From: CAYMQB01 sp964392665
Lineage (GTDB): Bacteria; Hydrothermota; E44-bin80
Length of the DNA stretch: 64,000 nt
Assembly (NCBI GenBank): GCA_964392665.1
Contig: CAYMQB010000008.1
Coordinates: 1 to 64,000 of the forward strand
Reading direction: 5' to 3'
Shown here: in pieces, positions 27,482 to 37,131 of the stretch
How the letters are laid out: the number at the start of each line of letters is the position of its first letter
Position numbering within the stretch: the stretch's first letter is position 1
The notes under the pieces: model-generated
Told to the model about the DNA's origin: nothing
The model's database searches: none
The model's input: the letters and a program-made list of their open reading frames with translations, nothing else
Position numbers and translations under genes: made by a program

Positions 27482-30400
27482 ATGAAAAACCTTTTTCTTA
27501 TATCAATCCTACTAATATCAATTGTTAACACAGTCAGTTCCCGTGATTGGTTGGAATTCTTGAACAAGAATCCAGGGAAGCTAAAAAATCATGTGCGCGA
27601 GCAGGAGATGAAAATATTCGAAAGAGATCCTCTCGCGAGGAAATATATTTCTCAACCCTCGAGAAGGGATATACTTGGAAGGAAATTTTCCAAAAGGTTA
27701 AAGACGATGACTCCCGAAGCAGCAAGACAGATTCCCGAAACACTTTATGTACTTGTTTTGAGAGTGAATTTTCTAGTTGATTCCACAACCTTAACAACGG
27801 GGAACGGCAAGATGGTTCTTGAACCAGACACTACTTATGGTCCAGAGTACGATAAAAACGGTGAAAGAAACCTTTACTATGAGCCACCGCACGATTCACT
27901 GTATTTTCACTACCAACTTGAAGCACTCAGAAATTACTACTGGGACGATTCAAATCACAAACTATGGATCGAATGGAAAATTGTTCCCGAATCAATGGAC
28001 TCTTCGTATACAGTTCCGCATAAAATGACATACTACGGTGACCCCTATAACTTTGTTAGTGGACTCTTCAATTTACTTAAAGACGCAATTGCGGTTGCCG
28101 ATACTGATTCACAGGCAAACATAGATTTCTCGAACTTTGATTCCTATATTATCTTTCACGCAGGCAGTATGTGGCAGACGGATTGGGGTGATAGTCCATA
28201 TGACCTCGCCGCGGTCTATATAGGCGGTGCCGAGTACTTCTTCGGTGAACCCTTATTTGCAAATAACAGAACTGACACAATATCGGATGCGGTGATCTAC
28301 TGTGAAACTGCAAAACAGGATGGAATTGCCGCATTCATACAAGGCGGATTCGCACATGAATTAGGTCATCAAATTGGTCTACCTGACTTTTACGATACTT
28401 CCGGTAAGACAATGGGTGTTGGCGGTTGGGCGCTTATGGGAACAGGAAACTGGAATCTCGATGGACTCGTTCCACCACACCATGCAGCATGGAATTCCAT
28501 ATTCGACTACAGTATTCACCCTCACACATCCCCCCACGATAAACTCCAATTTTGCAAACCTGTTACGATTGACCATGACACAACAGGTATTCCGGTTTCT
28601 TTTCTAGGCACAACAGACACGACCGAGAATGAAGTAATCAAGGTTCCTATAAATGCAAATGAATACTACCTTATTACCAATAGATATACATATATGAATC
28701 CTGACACTTTTCATGCCTTTCCACCCGACACAATCAATGGAGTTGTTGTTGACTCCAATGGATTCAGAATATGGAAAAATGCCGTTCTGGTCAAAGTAGA
28801 TGATTATGACATTTCACTTCCTCCGAAAACAAACAGCGGAGGACTTGCTATCTGGCATATTGACGAACAAAAGGTATCAAGCGGCTTCAATGATTCTACG
28901 AATGCAATCAATGCAGGAACACCTAAGGGTATCGACATGGAAGAAGCAGACGGTGTTCAGGATTTTGAAAAATCGTTCTGGGATATCTATGATATCGACG
29001 CTGCTTTCTACGGAACACCTAATGATGTTTTTTTCACAGGAGGAGTTAACAACGAATTTACTCCATATACTTCACCAAACACCGATGATAATTCAGCCTG
29101 CAAAAGCCATTTAAGGATTTTCAACATATCTCCACCTGGAGAAGTTATGACGTTTGATGTTGCATATGAGTGGAATGAAATAGGTTTCCCTTTATTCCTC
29201 AAGGATGGTTTCGATGTAAATTCCCCAATTTGTAGTGACATTGATAATGATGGTGAAAAGGAAATCATCGTAGGGACGGTGGGATATAGAGACACTATCG
29301 ACACTATTGCGGGAAGATTACTTATTTTCAATAAGGATGGAACCACATATACGGGTGACCCGGAAGGAGTTGCAGCGGAATTTATCTCTGGAGGATACTG
29401 GTACTATACCTATTCAACCATTGGCATTGGTGATATCAATGGCGATGGTAATAAAAATATCGTCACAGCGGCTACGGATGGAAGAATATATGTATATGAA
29501 TCAGACAGCATAATCGCCAATCGCATTCACCTTTTAGATACTTACCAAACCGGTGAAGCGATAATCACGACACCACTCATAGCCGATGTTGATGCCGACG
29601 GTATTGATGATATAATCATAGGTTCAAATGATATGAAACTCTACGGATTGAAATTCCTGAATGACTCACTTTCACTAATTCCCGGATTTCCTGTAATGCT
29701 GGGACATTGGATCTGGTCAACACCTGTTTTGGTTAACGATTTTCTCTATGTTTTCACAAATGACGGATTGCTCTATAAAATTAGCTGTGCTGGAGAAATA
29801 TTGTGGAAGAAACTTGAAGAAAGCCTTAGTTTCACAGCTTCTTCGCCAGTCGCAGGAGATATGGACAGAGACGGGCAATATGAGATAATCGTATCGACAG
29901 GACAGGGAGAAGTCACCTCTATTAACGAAAATGGTGACATACAATGGAAACGAATTTTGAAGGATACAACTTTCTTTTCTACACCTGCAATATCCGATAT
30001 CGATGGAGATGGATACCTCGATGTAATTCTCGCAGCTGGAACTAAGATACATGCATTCGACAAGAATGGAGCCCTTTTAAACGGTTTTCCAATCTCAACA
30101 GGTGATTCTCTTGATATACAATCCTCAATAACTATTGCCGACCTCGATGGCGACGACAAACTCGACATACTTGTTGGCTCACTCGATAACAGAATCTATG
30201 CATACAACTGCCAGGGACAGAAACTTCCAGGATTTCCTCTATCCTGTGGAGGAAAGGCATATTCAACACCAAGTATTGATAATCTCGATAATGACGAATT
30301 TATCGAAATCCTGGCATGTGCAGATTACTCCGGCTTATACGTATGGCAACTGCCATCAAACTACGTTTCGAAAAACGTAACCTGGCAATATATAAGAAAG

Positions 30401-30748
30401 GATGCAAAACACAATGCAGTTTTCCCTGATTCGCTTTTACCTTCAAAAACAGAAATCTTGCAACAACTGATCAGCAAAAAGAGCTTCTATGTTTATCCAA
30501 ACCCTATAATCGGGAACAAAGCAACAATCCGTTACGAGCTTGGAAATGCTATTGACAATGTAACTCTCAGAATTTTTAACATCTCAGGAGACAAACTCAG
30601 GGAATTTTCAGGCAAAAATCAACAGGGATATAATGATAATGAAGTAAACCTCTGGGATATTGCACCAGGTGTTTATGTATGTCAGGTCTCAGTCAGGAAA
30701 GGGACAGAAAAGATTGTTTATAACAAGAAATTTGCAATTGTAAAATAG
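27482..30748 (+). CDS. Secreted M6-like metalloprotease with FG-GAP repeats and sorting domain
   Basis: A 1088-residue exported protease. A signal peptide covers residues 1-20. The M6-type catalytic domain carries the zinc motif HELGH (about 292-296) followed by GLPDFYD and a Gly-rich segment (GVGGWALMGTGNWN). From about 580 there are at least seven FG-GAP/VCBS-like calcium-binding repeats (DIDNDGEKEIIVG, DINGDGNKNIV, DVDADGIDDIIIG, DMDRDGQYEIIV, DIDGDGYLDVIL and others). The last 85 residues are a type IX-like sorting domain (FYVYPNPIIGNKATIRYEL ... GVYVCQVSV). ATG 27482 is chosen over 27416 because AAGGAG (27471-27476) precedes it and a proper signal peptide results. Confidence 0.92.
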   Translation: MKNLFLISILLISIVNTVSSRDWLEFLNKNPGKLKNHVREQEMKIFERDPLARKYISQPSRRDILGRKFSKRLKTMTPEAARQIPETLYVLVLRVNFLVDSTTLTTGNGKMVLEPDTTYGPEYDKNGERNLYYEPPHDSLYFHYQLEALRNYYWDDSNHKLWIEWKIVPESMDSSYTVPHKMTYYGDPYNFVSGLFNLLKDAIAVADTDSQANIDFSNFDSYIIFHAGSMWQTDWGDSPYDLAAVYIGGAEYFFGEPLFANNRTDTISDAVIYCETAKQDGIAAFIQGGFAHELGHQIGLPDFYDTSGKTMGVGGWALMGTGNWNLDGLVPPHHAAWNSIFDYSIHPHTSPHDKLQFCKPVTIDHDTTGIPVSFLGTTDTTENEVIKVPINANEYYLITNRYTYMNPDTFHAFPPDTINGVVVDSNGFRIWKNAVLVKVDDYDISLPPKTNSGGLAIWHIDEQKVSSGFNDSTNAINAGTPKGIDMEEADGVQDFEKSFWDIYDIDAAFYGTPNDVFFTGGVNNEFTPYTSPNTDDNSACKSHLRIFNISPPGEVMTFDVAYEWNEIGFPLFLKDGFDVNSPICSDIDNDGEKEIIVGTVGYRDTIDTIAGRLLIFNKDGTTYTGDPEGVAAEFISGGYWYYTYSTIGIGDINGDGNKNIVTAATDGRIYVYESDSIIANRIHLLDTYQTGEAIITTPLIADVDADGIDDIIIGSNDMKLYGLKFLNDSLSLIPGFPVMLGHWIWSTPVLVNDFLYVFTNDGLLYKISCAGEILWKKLEESLSFTASSPVAGDMDRDGQYEIIVSTGQGEVTSINENGDIQWKRILKDTTFFSTPAISDIDGDGYLDVILAAGTKIHAFDKNGALLNGFPISTGDSLDIQSSITIADLDGDDKLDILVGSLDNRIYAYNCQGQKLPGFPLSCGGKAYSTPSIDNLDNDEFIEILACADYSGLYVWQLPSNYVSKNVTWQYIRKDAKHNAVFPDSLLPSKTEILQQLISKKSFYVYPNPIIGNKATIRYELGNAIDNVTLRIFNISGDKLREFSGKNQQGYNDNEVNLWDIAPGVYVCQVSVRKGTEKIVYNKKFAIVK

Positions 30749-30801
30749 AAGAATCTCGAAGGTTAAACAAAATATATAATGTTAACTGTTAAGGAGAAAT
30801 A

Positions 30802-31506
30802 GTGAAAAAAATAATGGTAGTTGCGATAATAATGTTTCTCACTACTACCTTGCTTGTTTCCAAGGAAACAACAGAGCCGAATACTTATCTGGGTAGCAGT
30901 TGGATAAAACAAGAAAAGAAGTCTATTCCAAAAGCAATGATGTATTCTATTATGGTTCCAGGATGGGGTGATATTTATGCAGGGAACAAGGGTACAGGAA
31001 AACTCCTTTTAGGTGCAGAGATTGCCATCTGGTTCGCTTACTTTGGATTCCAATACTATGGAAATATACAGAAGAAGGATTATATGCAATATGCTCATTC
31101 CAATGCCAATAGTAACCTGGCAAGAAAAAACGAAGAATACTATGATGCAGTCGAAGTTTACAGGACAAGCGATGATTACAATACATACATAAGAGAGGAG
31201 GCAAGAGACCTCTATCCTGACAATCCAGAGTTGCAAAACAAATACTTCGAAGAAAATGGATACTTTGGAGAAAATGAATGGCAATGGAATGCCAACGAAT
31301 CCTTTATGAAATACAGACATCTCAGGGTTACTGCGAGAGAAACCTTCCAGAAAGCTGTTTTTATGACCGGTTTTGCCATACTGAACAGATTTTGTGCCGC
31401 AGTAACCTCCTCAAGGAATGTTAACAAACATAACAAGAGAATAGAAGAGATGCGTTGGGGAATTGAATTTCAATTAAACAAGGTCAGTCTGGTCTATAGA
31501 TTTTAA
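30802..31506 (+). CDS. PGxGD membrane protein, DUF5683-like
   Basis: A 234-residue protein with a signal peptide (KKIMVVAIIMFLTTTLLVS) and a membrane hairpin that starts MMYSIMVPGWGDIYAGNKGTGKLLLGAEIAIWFAYF, the pattern seen in DUF5683-like proteins. A charged, tyrosine-rich domain (about 85-170) and a second hydrophobic helix follow. GTG 30802 has AAGGAG at 30791-30796. It is a paralogue in style of the proteins at 24101 and 43032. Function unknown; these proteins are usually near secreted-protein genes, as here. Confidence 0.75.
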   Translation: MKKIMVVAIIMFLTTTLLVSKETTEPNTYLGSSWIKQEKKSIPKAMMYSIMVPGWGDIYAGNKGTGKLLLGAEIAIWFAYFGFQYYGNIQKKDYMQYAHSNANSNLARKNEEYYDAVEVYRTSDDYNTYIREEARDLYPDNPELQNKYFEENGYFGENEWQWNANESFMKYRHLRVTARETFQKAVFMTGFAILNRFCAAVTSSRNVNKHNKRIEEMRWGIEFQLNKVSLVYRF

Positions 31507-31603
31507 TTCAAATGACAGATAACACAGAACAAATGGCAGACTATAAGAATTATTCTTTTCGATTTGACTACTGTCTTCTATTCTCTGATTTCTGATTCCT
31601 AAA

Positions 31604-32263
31604 ATGGAAATCCTGACTAAGATAGGTTACGCTGTATGTCACCAACTATCATCAAGAAGCATTTTCATAGATGCCAAGCAGTTACCCGTTTGCGCAAGAG
31701 ATACCGGACTCTATTTCGGTTCATTATTATCCCTAATTTACATCCTCGTTTCAAGAAAAAGAAAAACTAATGCTATTCCTACCTCATCAGTGTCTTTTCT
31801 ATTCGTTTTTTTTATGCTTCTTCTGGCAGTTGATGGTGTATCATCCTATCTCGGATTCAGGGAAACAACCAATGCTATTAGACTTGTTACCGGTCTCCTT
31901 GTCGGTATAACCTTCCCATTTTTTCTCTACCCACTTTTAATAGACAACCTAATGGTCAAAACAGAACAAAATAGCATACTCAAATCCTGGTACGAAGTTA
32001 TTCCCCTGTTACTCCTGGTATTCCTATCCTTTTTACTCATAATGCGTTTTAATGTAAACCTATACCTTCCCATTTCAATCTTTCTAATAATAGGTATTCT
32101 GCTCCTTCACTATTTAATGATTGCCACATTGGTTAGCCTTTTCTTCTCTGATTTGTATTCGAAAAATAAAACGATAAAACCTTTACTGATTTTCCCTTCA
32201 GCTTTTGTACTATTGAATATTGAGTTTATAATCCTGACAAAATTACATAACCTTGTTAAATAG
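31604..32263 (+). CDS. DUF2085 integral membrane protein
   Basis: A 219-residue multi-spanning membrane protein of the DUF2085 family. The family signature is at the N-terminus: AVCHQLSSRSIFIDAKQLPVCARDTGLYFGSL, with the paired Cys residues in CHQ and PVCARDTG. Five to six hydrophobic segments follow. The family has no assigned function; the conserved Cys and His suggest a metal or redox site. No clear Shine-Dalgarno precedes ATG 31604. Confidence 0.85.
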   Translation: MEILTKIGYAVCHQLSSRSIFIDAKQLPVCARDTGLYFGSLLSLIYILVSRKRKTNAIPTSSVSFLFVFFMLLLAVDGVSSYLGFRETTNAIRLVTGLLVGITFPFFLYPLLIDNLMVKTEQNSILKSWYEVIPLLLLVFLSFLLIMRFNVNLYLPISIFLIIGILLLHYLMIATLVSLFFSDLYSKNKTIKPLLIFPSAFVLLNIEFIILTKLHNLVK

Positions 32264-32346
32264 TGAGATAGGAAAACGATTTTTTATCTGTGTAATCTGT
32301 ATTCATAATTTCGTTGATCATTTTATTCTGAAAGGAGGTGAACTTA

Positions 32347-32661
32347 ATGGGAGAAGAAGAGAAGAAAAATATCGAACCAACCGAACCACTACAATCACCG
32401 ACCGCAGGAACAGTATCTGGTGGTCTGAAGGCTCTTTTTATCATACTTGCGATTATTGTCCCTATAGTAGGTGTTATTCTTGGAATCATCTGGCTAACCA
32501 AAAAAACACCGGAAGAGAAAGCCCTTGGAAAACTTACACTTATCATAGCAATCATAATGTGGATTCTTGGTTGCATCTGTTGGTTTGCAGTTTTTGGACT
32601 TGGAATAATTGGAAATATGAGAGATTATAGTATGTTGCTTATTAATAACTTCGGGGGTTAG
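32347..32661 (+). CDS. Small two-helix membrane protein
   Basis: A 104-residue protein with an acidic, proline-containing N-terminus (GEEEKKNIEPTEPLQSP) and two membrane helices (about 27-48 and 61-85), the second containing a Cys-x-Cys pair (LGCICWF). ATG 32347 is chosen because AAAGGAGG (32331-32338) lies eight bases upstream. No family recognised. Confidence 0.7.
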   Translation: MGEEEKKNIEPTEPLQSPTAGTVSGGLKALFIILAIIVPIVGVILGIIWLTKKTPEEKALGKLTLIIAIIMWILGCICWFAVFGLGIIGNMRDYSMLLINNFGG

Positions 32662-32706
32662 ATTCAATAAAGGGTTAAGCCTTAACCAATATGCATCCGG
32701 AAACAA

Positions 32707-32734
32707 GCAGGGATGTTCGATTGTTCATCCCTGC
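32707..32734 (+). terminator. Hairpin after the plus-strand gene block
   Basis: A perfect 9-bp stem, GCAGGGATG (32707-32715) and CATCCCTGC (32726-32734), with a 10-base loop, followed by AATTTCTT. The T tract is weak, so it is a possible terminator for the gene ending at 32661, or an mRNA-stabilising stem. Confidence 0.45.
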
Positions 32735-32766
32735 AATTTCTTACTACTTACTATAGAAGGACCTCT

Positions 32767-32859
32767 ATGAAAATTGTCCTTGCATCATCCAAAAAATACA
32801 AACTCCCCGAGCCCACAAGGCTTGCAGATAAATTGTCAAAGAGAGCAAAAAGGCAATAA
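32767..32859 (+). CDS. Tiny basic ORF
   Basis: A 30-codon frame (MKIVLASSKKYKLPEPTRLA...), very rich in Lys and Arg, with AAGGA before the ATG. It lies after the hairpin at 32707-32734 and just before the convergent gene end at 32879. It could be a small basic protein or chance; no homology is claimed. Confidence 0.25.
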   Translation: MKIVLASSKKYKLPEPTRLADKLSKRAKRQ

Positions 32860-32878
32860 AAATAGAGACATTAATATT

Positions 32879-34795
32879 TTAGAAGAAAAGGCATCCTCTT
32901 CCGCCATACTTAATTATTACTTCGGGTATTTCATCCGTTACCAGCAGTTTTGAAAACCTCTTGAACTCTCCTCTTTCTGGAATGCTGATTTTCACAGGTA
33001 AAGCCCCTTTTGCCCTCCCTCCAGAAACTGCGACATTCAGGAAATCCTGTTCAGCCTGCACCTGCTGCTGATACGCAATATTTTCTTCATACTCCTTCTT
33101 GGCTTTCTCTGAAGGTGTCTTTGCTATCACCATGCTGCTTGATGTGGGAAGTGCTCTTTCTGCTGTTGATGCCGAACCCTTGGATGAAGGTTTCCATTCC
33201 TTAACATTCCCCCCAAATTTCCTGTATTTGTATTCATCCGGGAGCCATAGACTCCAGGTAAGTTCACTTATGGGAATATCTGCTTTTGGAAGCTTAACCT
33301 TTACCTCTCCCCTTTTTTCCATCACCTCACCCTTTGTAAAGTAAACAACCTCAACCTTGAAGCTTTTCGCATTACCATATGCGCCTGTTGAGCGTTCAAG
33401 TTGAATTAATACCTCATTATCATCTTCACCTTTTGTAGGCTTCGCTGGCCTTTCCGAAACGAAACTACCCCATATTTCCGACTCTTCAGGCATTTTTAAC
33501 TTAAGAAACTGTTTAAGATTATTGCGAACAGTATACACTCCCCGGGTAACCATTTTCCCTTCATCAGTCAAAAGCGTTGTGTATGATGCATTATCTATTG
33601 CTGCAATGAGCACCGTTAGATTCTCGTGCGTTGTTAGTTCAAGCGTTACACTGTAAGGATGCTTAATATACTTGAATGCTACAAGCACAGGATTCGGAGA
33701 AAGATTCCACACGGTTTGTGGAAGTTCTTTTATATCGATGGGCTCAACGTCACCTGTAAAATCAAGAGTTTTTATCTCAACACTTGTGAATGCAGAAACT
33801 CCTATCCATCCCCTTTCTCTTTCCACATCGTAAATCTCCAGCTCAGGAATAGCAAAAGATGTAGAAGTCTTCCCCAGATTTATCTCATAGTTTAAGTATA
33901 AAGAATAATCTCCTGTAACTCTATCTTTTGTCGTCACCATTACTTCCTGTTTGCCTTCCTTTGAATGCACCGAGTATTCACCTCCTGTTAACGAATTCAA
34001 GGATGCTTCGTTGGGAATCGAAAAAGCAAAAGAGTTTGTGCTACCTTTCAGAACAGAATAATCTATCTTTGAACTAACATTAAGCCGTCCCTCACCAAGT
34101 GAAAGCAAAGAGTAAACTTGCGCATAAATCTTTGCTTTGACCTCTTTACCAGTAAGAACAGGATTCATCCATTCAATTGTAAGATAATCCGTAGAAGGTA
34201 TGATGCTCTTAATTGTAGTCTCTCCCCTTAATGTCTTCTCTGTTGTTTCTATTGAAGGGCTCACTTTCGCTATAACGTTCTTTCCTGGATATCGTATTGT
34301 GAAAGTTGAGAGTGCAACTTCTGGAATATACAGCGAAACTTTTGTTCCATTCTGTATTGCACTACCTTTCTTCACCAGCTTTACTTTAATATTGTGTATA
34401 CCTTTTTTGTTTGTTATGAGATAAAAATAGTCATCTTCAATGACAATGTTTGCCCGTTTACCATCCAGCTTTGCATCTTTCAAACCTGCGGCAACATCAA
34501 AAAGAAGAATCTTCACCCACTTATCATCAGGCAAGTATAGTGATAGAAGTGCGTCGATCGCAAGTTCGTCCCCTTGAGGTTTTGCAGTATATTCTGCGCT
34601 TTGGATAACATAGTCTCTGGGAGGTATGGACTTGGAAGTATCGATAGCCATACTCTTTTCTATCAGCGCCTTGAATTCCTCCCACGGTATTGTAACCTTA
34701 GAATCGGGTATTGAAGGAAGCTCTTTTTCATCAGCACAAATACAAAATATCCCCAAAAGCATAAGAAAGACGAATAATGATAAAACTATCTTCAT
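32879..34795 (-). CDS. Large secreted protein, uncharacterised
   Basis: A 638-residue exported protein. ATG 34795 follows GGAGGAGAA and begins a signal peptide (MKIVLSLFVFLMLLGIFCICA). An ATG 12 codons earlier gives a poor N-terminus. The mature part is beta-rich with repeated strand patterns (TSKSIPPRDYVIQSAEYTAKPQGDELAIDALLSLYLPDDKWVKI), a Ser/Ala-rich low-complexity stretch (SSKGSASTAERALPTSSS, about 555-572) and a charged helical tail. No catalytic motif or named family is recognised. It lies 57 bases after the membrane cyclase gene, probably in one operon, and could be an envelope component regulated with it. Confidence 0.7.
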   Translation of the reverse strand: MKIVLSLFVFLMLLGIFCICADEKELPSIPDSKVTIPWEEFKALIEKSMAIDTSKSIPPRDYVIQSAEYTAKPQGDELAIDALLSLYLPDDKWVKILLFDVAAGLKDAKLDGKRANIVIEDDYFYLITNKKGIHNIKVKLVKKGSAIQNGTKVSLYIPEVALSTFTIRYPGKNVIAKVSPSIETTEKTLRGETTIKSIIPSTDYLTIEWMNPVLTGKEVKAKIYAQVYSLLSLGEGRLNVSSKIDYSVLKGSTNSFAFSIPNEASLNSLTGGEYSVHSKEGKQEVMVTTKDRVTGDYSLYLNYEINLGKTSTSFAIPELEIYDVERERGWIGVSAFTSVEIKTLDFTGDVEPIDIKELPQTVWNLSPNPVLVAFKYIKHPYSVTLELTTHENLTVLIAAIDNASYTTLLTDEGKMVTRGVYTVRNNLKQFLKLKMPEESEIWGSFVSERPAKPTKGEDDNEVLIQLERSTGAYGNAKSFKVEVVYFTKGEVMEKRGEVKVKLPKADIPISELTWSLWLPDEYKYRKFGGNVKEWKPSSKGSASTAERALPTSSSMVIAKTPSEKAKKEYEENIAYQQQVQAEQDFLNVAVSGGRAKGALPVKISIPERGEFKRFSKLLVTDEIPEVIIKYGGRGCLFF

Positions 34796-34852
34796 TTCTC
34801 CTCCTTTAATATTTAAAATAAAACCGCTCATTACTATTCAGACCTTTCAAGG

Positions 34853-36238
34853 TTAAGCCTTCAAAGATTCAACTATGTAAACCTCGACAGGTTCTTTTTT
34901 GCCCTTGACATTAATTGAAGGAATTGCTCTGGCATTTACTATATCTGAAATATCCTTGTAAGCCCTTTTTGATATGAGAATCTTAACACCCATTGCATTC
35001 GCAGCGGTCTGGAGCCTGCTTGCAAGGTTCACATTGTCCCCTATAACCGTATAGTCCAACCTCCTCTCCTTGGAACCTATATTTCCAACAACTGCCTCTC
35101 CGCTATTTATACCGATGCCAATCTCAACGGCTTTGTTCCCATTAGTTTCTCTCTTACCATTCATAAGACTAATATCCCTCTGTATTTCAAGAGCAGTTCT
35201 TACCGCCATTTCCATTGGGTTCTTCAAGAATAGCGGAGCACCATAAATAGCCATTACACAATCTCCGATGAACTTATCCAGAGTGCCCTGATATTTGAAT
35301 ACGGACTCCGTCATATATGTTAAATATCTATTCAGTACCTTAACTACTTCTTCGGGTTCCATAGATTCAGCCATCGGCGTGAAGCCTCTAATGTCGGCAA
35401 AAAGGATTGCCACCTTTCTTCTTTCTCCCTTTAATGAAGACATATATTTCCCCGGATTCTGAAAAATCTGATCGGCAACCTGATGCGATACATATCTTCT
35501 GAATGCCTCTTTAATCAATTTCTTTTCCTTCAGGCTTTTTGTCATCTCATTAAATGAAGTTGTCAGTAAACCTATTTCGTCATTTGAACTTTTCCTAACA
35601 TAAATATCGAAATTACCCTCTGCAACGCTCTTAACGCCTCTTACTAAATTTCCAACAGGTTTTGTTATAAGATTTGCAAAAAACACAGAACCAATAACAC
35701 CAATAATCAAAAACAAACTCGAAATCGTTACAATCGTAATCTGCACCTTTTTAAGTGCATTCTCAATCGACATTTTGGAGACACCGATATGAATCTCTCC
35801 AACCTTTTTCTTTCCTCCAAGAATAACAGGGAAACCGATGTCGAGTAAAGATTCATAATTGTAGATAATGGTTTTACTTTCAGGTTCGCTCCCCGAAAGA
35901 CGACTTGCCCCTTCTGGAGGCACATATTCTTTGTTCCATAGGTCGGTGCTATCTGCCGCTCTAATGATACCATCGTTATCCACTATCACAGTATATCTGA
36001 TACCTTCATTCTTCATTGCATCTGTCACCAGTTGTTTGAGATACAAATCATCTCCAAGCACAAGAGGATCTTCACTATTTAACCCAAGGTTTCGTGCAAT
36101 GGCAAAACCTCTTAATTCTATCTCTTTCCTGATTGATTTCTGAACTTCGTTCTTAACCACATATCCGATAGAAAATGTAACAAGGGCGAGCAATAGAACA
36201 GTAAAAATGAGAATTTTAAGCCTAAGACTGATCTTCAT
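34853..36238 (-). CDS. Membrane adenylate/guanylate cyclase with HAMP domain
   Basis: A 461-residue class III cyclase. A transmembrane helix (about 8-28), a periplasmic sensor region (about 30-170), a second helix (about 175-195), a HAMP domain (about 195-250) and the catalytic domain follow in order. Catalytic signatures are complete: FADIRGFT with the first metal Asp, DKFIGDCVMAIYG with the second, and DYTVIGDNVNLASRL with the Asn and Arg that stabilise the transition state. It should produce cAMP or cGMP in response to an extracellular cue. It contrasts with the cyclase-like protein encoded at 17940, which seems to have lost the Arg. Confidence 0.93.
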   Translation of the reverse strand: MKISLRLKILIFTVLLLALVTFSIGYVVKNEVQKSIRKEIELRGFAIARNLGLNSEDPLVLGDDLYLKQLVTDAMKNEGIRYTVIVDNDGIIRAADSTDLWNKEYVPPEGASRLSGSEPESKTIIYNYESLLDIGFPVILGGKKKVGEIHIGVSKMSIENALKKVQITIVTISSLFLIIGVIGSVFFANLITKPVGNLVRGVKSVAEGNFDIYVRKSSNDEIGLLTTSFNEMTKSLKEKKLIKEAFRRYVSHQVADQIFQNPGKYMSSLKGERRKVAILFADIRGFTPMAESMEPEEVVKVLNRYLTYMTESVFKYQGTLDKFIGDCVMAIYGAPLFLKNPMEMAVRTALEIQRDISLMNGKRETNGNKAVEIGIGINSGEAVVGNIGSKERRLDYTVIGDNVNLASRLQTAANAMGVKILISKRAYKDISDIVNARAIPSINVKGKKEPVEVYIVESLKA

Positions 36239-36324
36239 ACTTTGACATTATCGACCTGAATACTAATTTAGGTACATATTAAACTTAATTTTTCTTTTTT
36301 ACGAAAAATACCGGTTTCTGATCT

Positions 36325-36714
36325 CTAGTGACTGCCTTGAACTTTTAACATTATGCAAGCTCCATAGACAGGTTCAACACCAACTTCTTTGCATTTAGCG
36401 AGTATATCGTCATCGTAAGTACCAGGTTGAAGCCATAATATGCTTATGCTATTTTCCTTACACTCGTCAATCAACGTATCCGTTGCTCTTGGAGGAATTA
36501 CGGCAACCACTACCTCGGGTCTCTCCGGCACCTCACCAATCGATGGATAACATACCTTTCCATCTATCTCTTTGTATCTCGGATTAACCGGATATGTTGT
36601 CTTTCCATAATTTATGAGCGTTTTATAAATTTGATAACCAAATTTCTTTTTCCTCTGAGTTGCTCCAACCACTGCATACTTCATATACTTCTGTAATACT
36701 TCTGTTGGGTTCAT
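36325..36714 (-). CDS. CoA-binding domain protein
   Basis: A 129-residue Rossmann-fold protein of the CoA_binding_2 (YccU-like) family. The nucleotide-binding region reads YAVVGATQRKKKFGYQIYKTL, followed by YPVNPRYKEIDGKVCYPSIGEVP, VVVAVIPPRAT and LWLQPGTYDDD; all are family hallmarks. Members bind CoA; their physiological role is unclear. It lies between rnpB and the membrane cyclase gene on the same strand. Confidence 0.88.
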   Translation of the reverse strand: MNPTEVLQKYMKYAVVGATQRKKKFGYQIYKTLINYGKTTYPVNPRYKEIDGKVCYPSIGEVPERPEVVVAVIPPRATDTLIDECKENSISILWLQPGTYDDDILAKCKEVGVEPVYGACIMLKVQGSH

Positions 36715-36799
36715 TTTTCAAACTCCGCAATTGAGTTATTTGATACAAATGTATCCGTTTACTAAATTACATAGTTACTCAATTACATCTTGCCGAAAT

Positions 36800-37128
36800 C
36801 CTTGAAGAGGGGCATAAGCCGAATTCTGTTTATATGGTCATCTATCTTTGCGACCTACCCGAGGGTCAAACGAGCAGGACTACTCTCCCCTCCTATTCGG
36901 TCTTGCACCGGGCGAGGTTTACCAAGCACTTCACATCGCTATGAAGCCTGGTGCGCTCTTACCACACCGTTTCACCTTTGCCTGTATCTTAAATAAGACC
37001 ATCGGCAGTTTACTCTCTGTTGTACTTTCTGTCGCTTCGCAGCGCCTCCTGTAATGGAGCACCCTGTCCTGTGGTGTCCGGACTTTCCTCTCCGACAAAT
37101 GCCGGAGCGACCATTTGCCCCTCTCCAA
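36800..37128 (-). ncRNA. rnpB: RNase P RNA, bacterial type A-like
   Basis: Catalytic RNA that removes tRNA 5' leaders. On the minus strand the conserved core elements appear in order: GAGGAAAGTCCGGAC near the 5' end, ACAGAAAGTACAACAGAGA, GTAAGAGCGCACCAGG, and ATAAACAGAATTCGGCTTAT near the 3' end. The ends GGAGAGGGGC and GCCCCTCTTC pair as helix P1. Length is about 329 bases. The exact ends are estimates. It begins within a few bases of the stop codon of the M14 peptidase gene, so its promoter lies inside that coding region or the two are co-transcribed. Confidence 0.95.
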
Positions 37129-37131
37129 ACA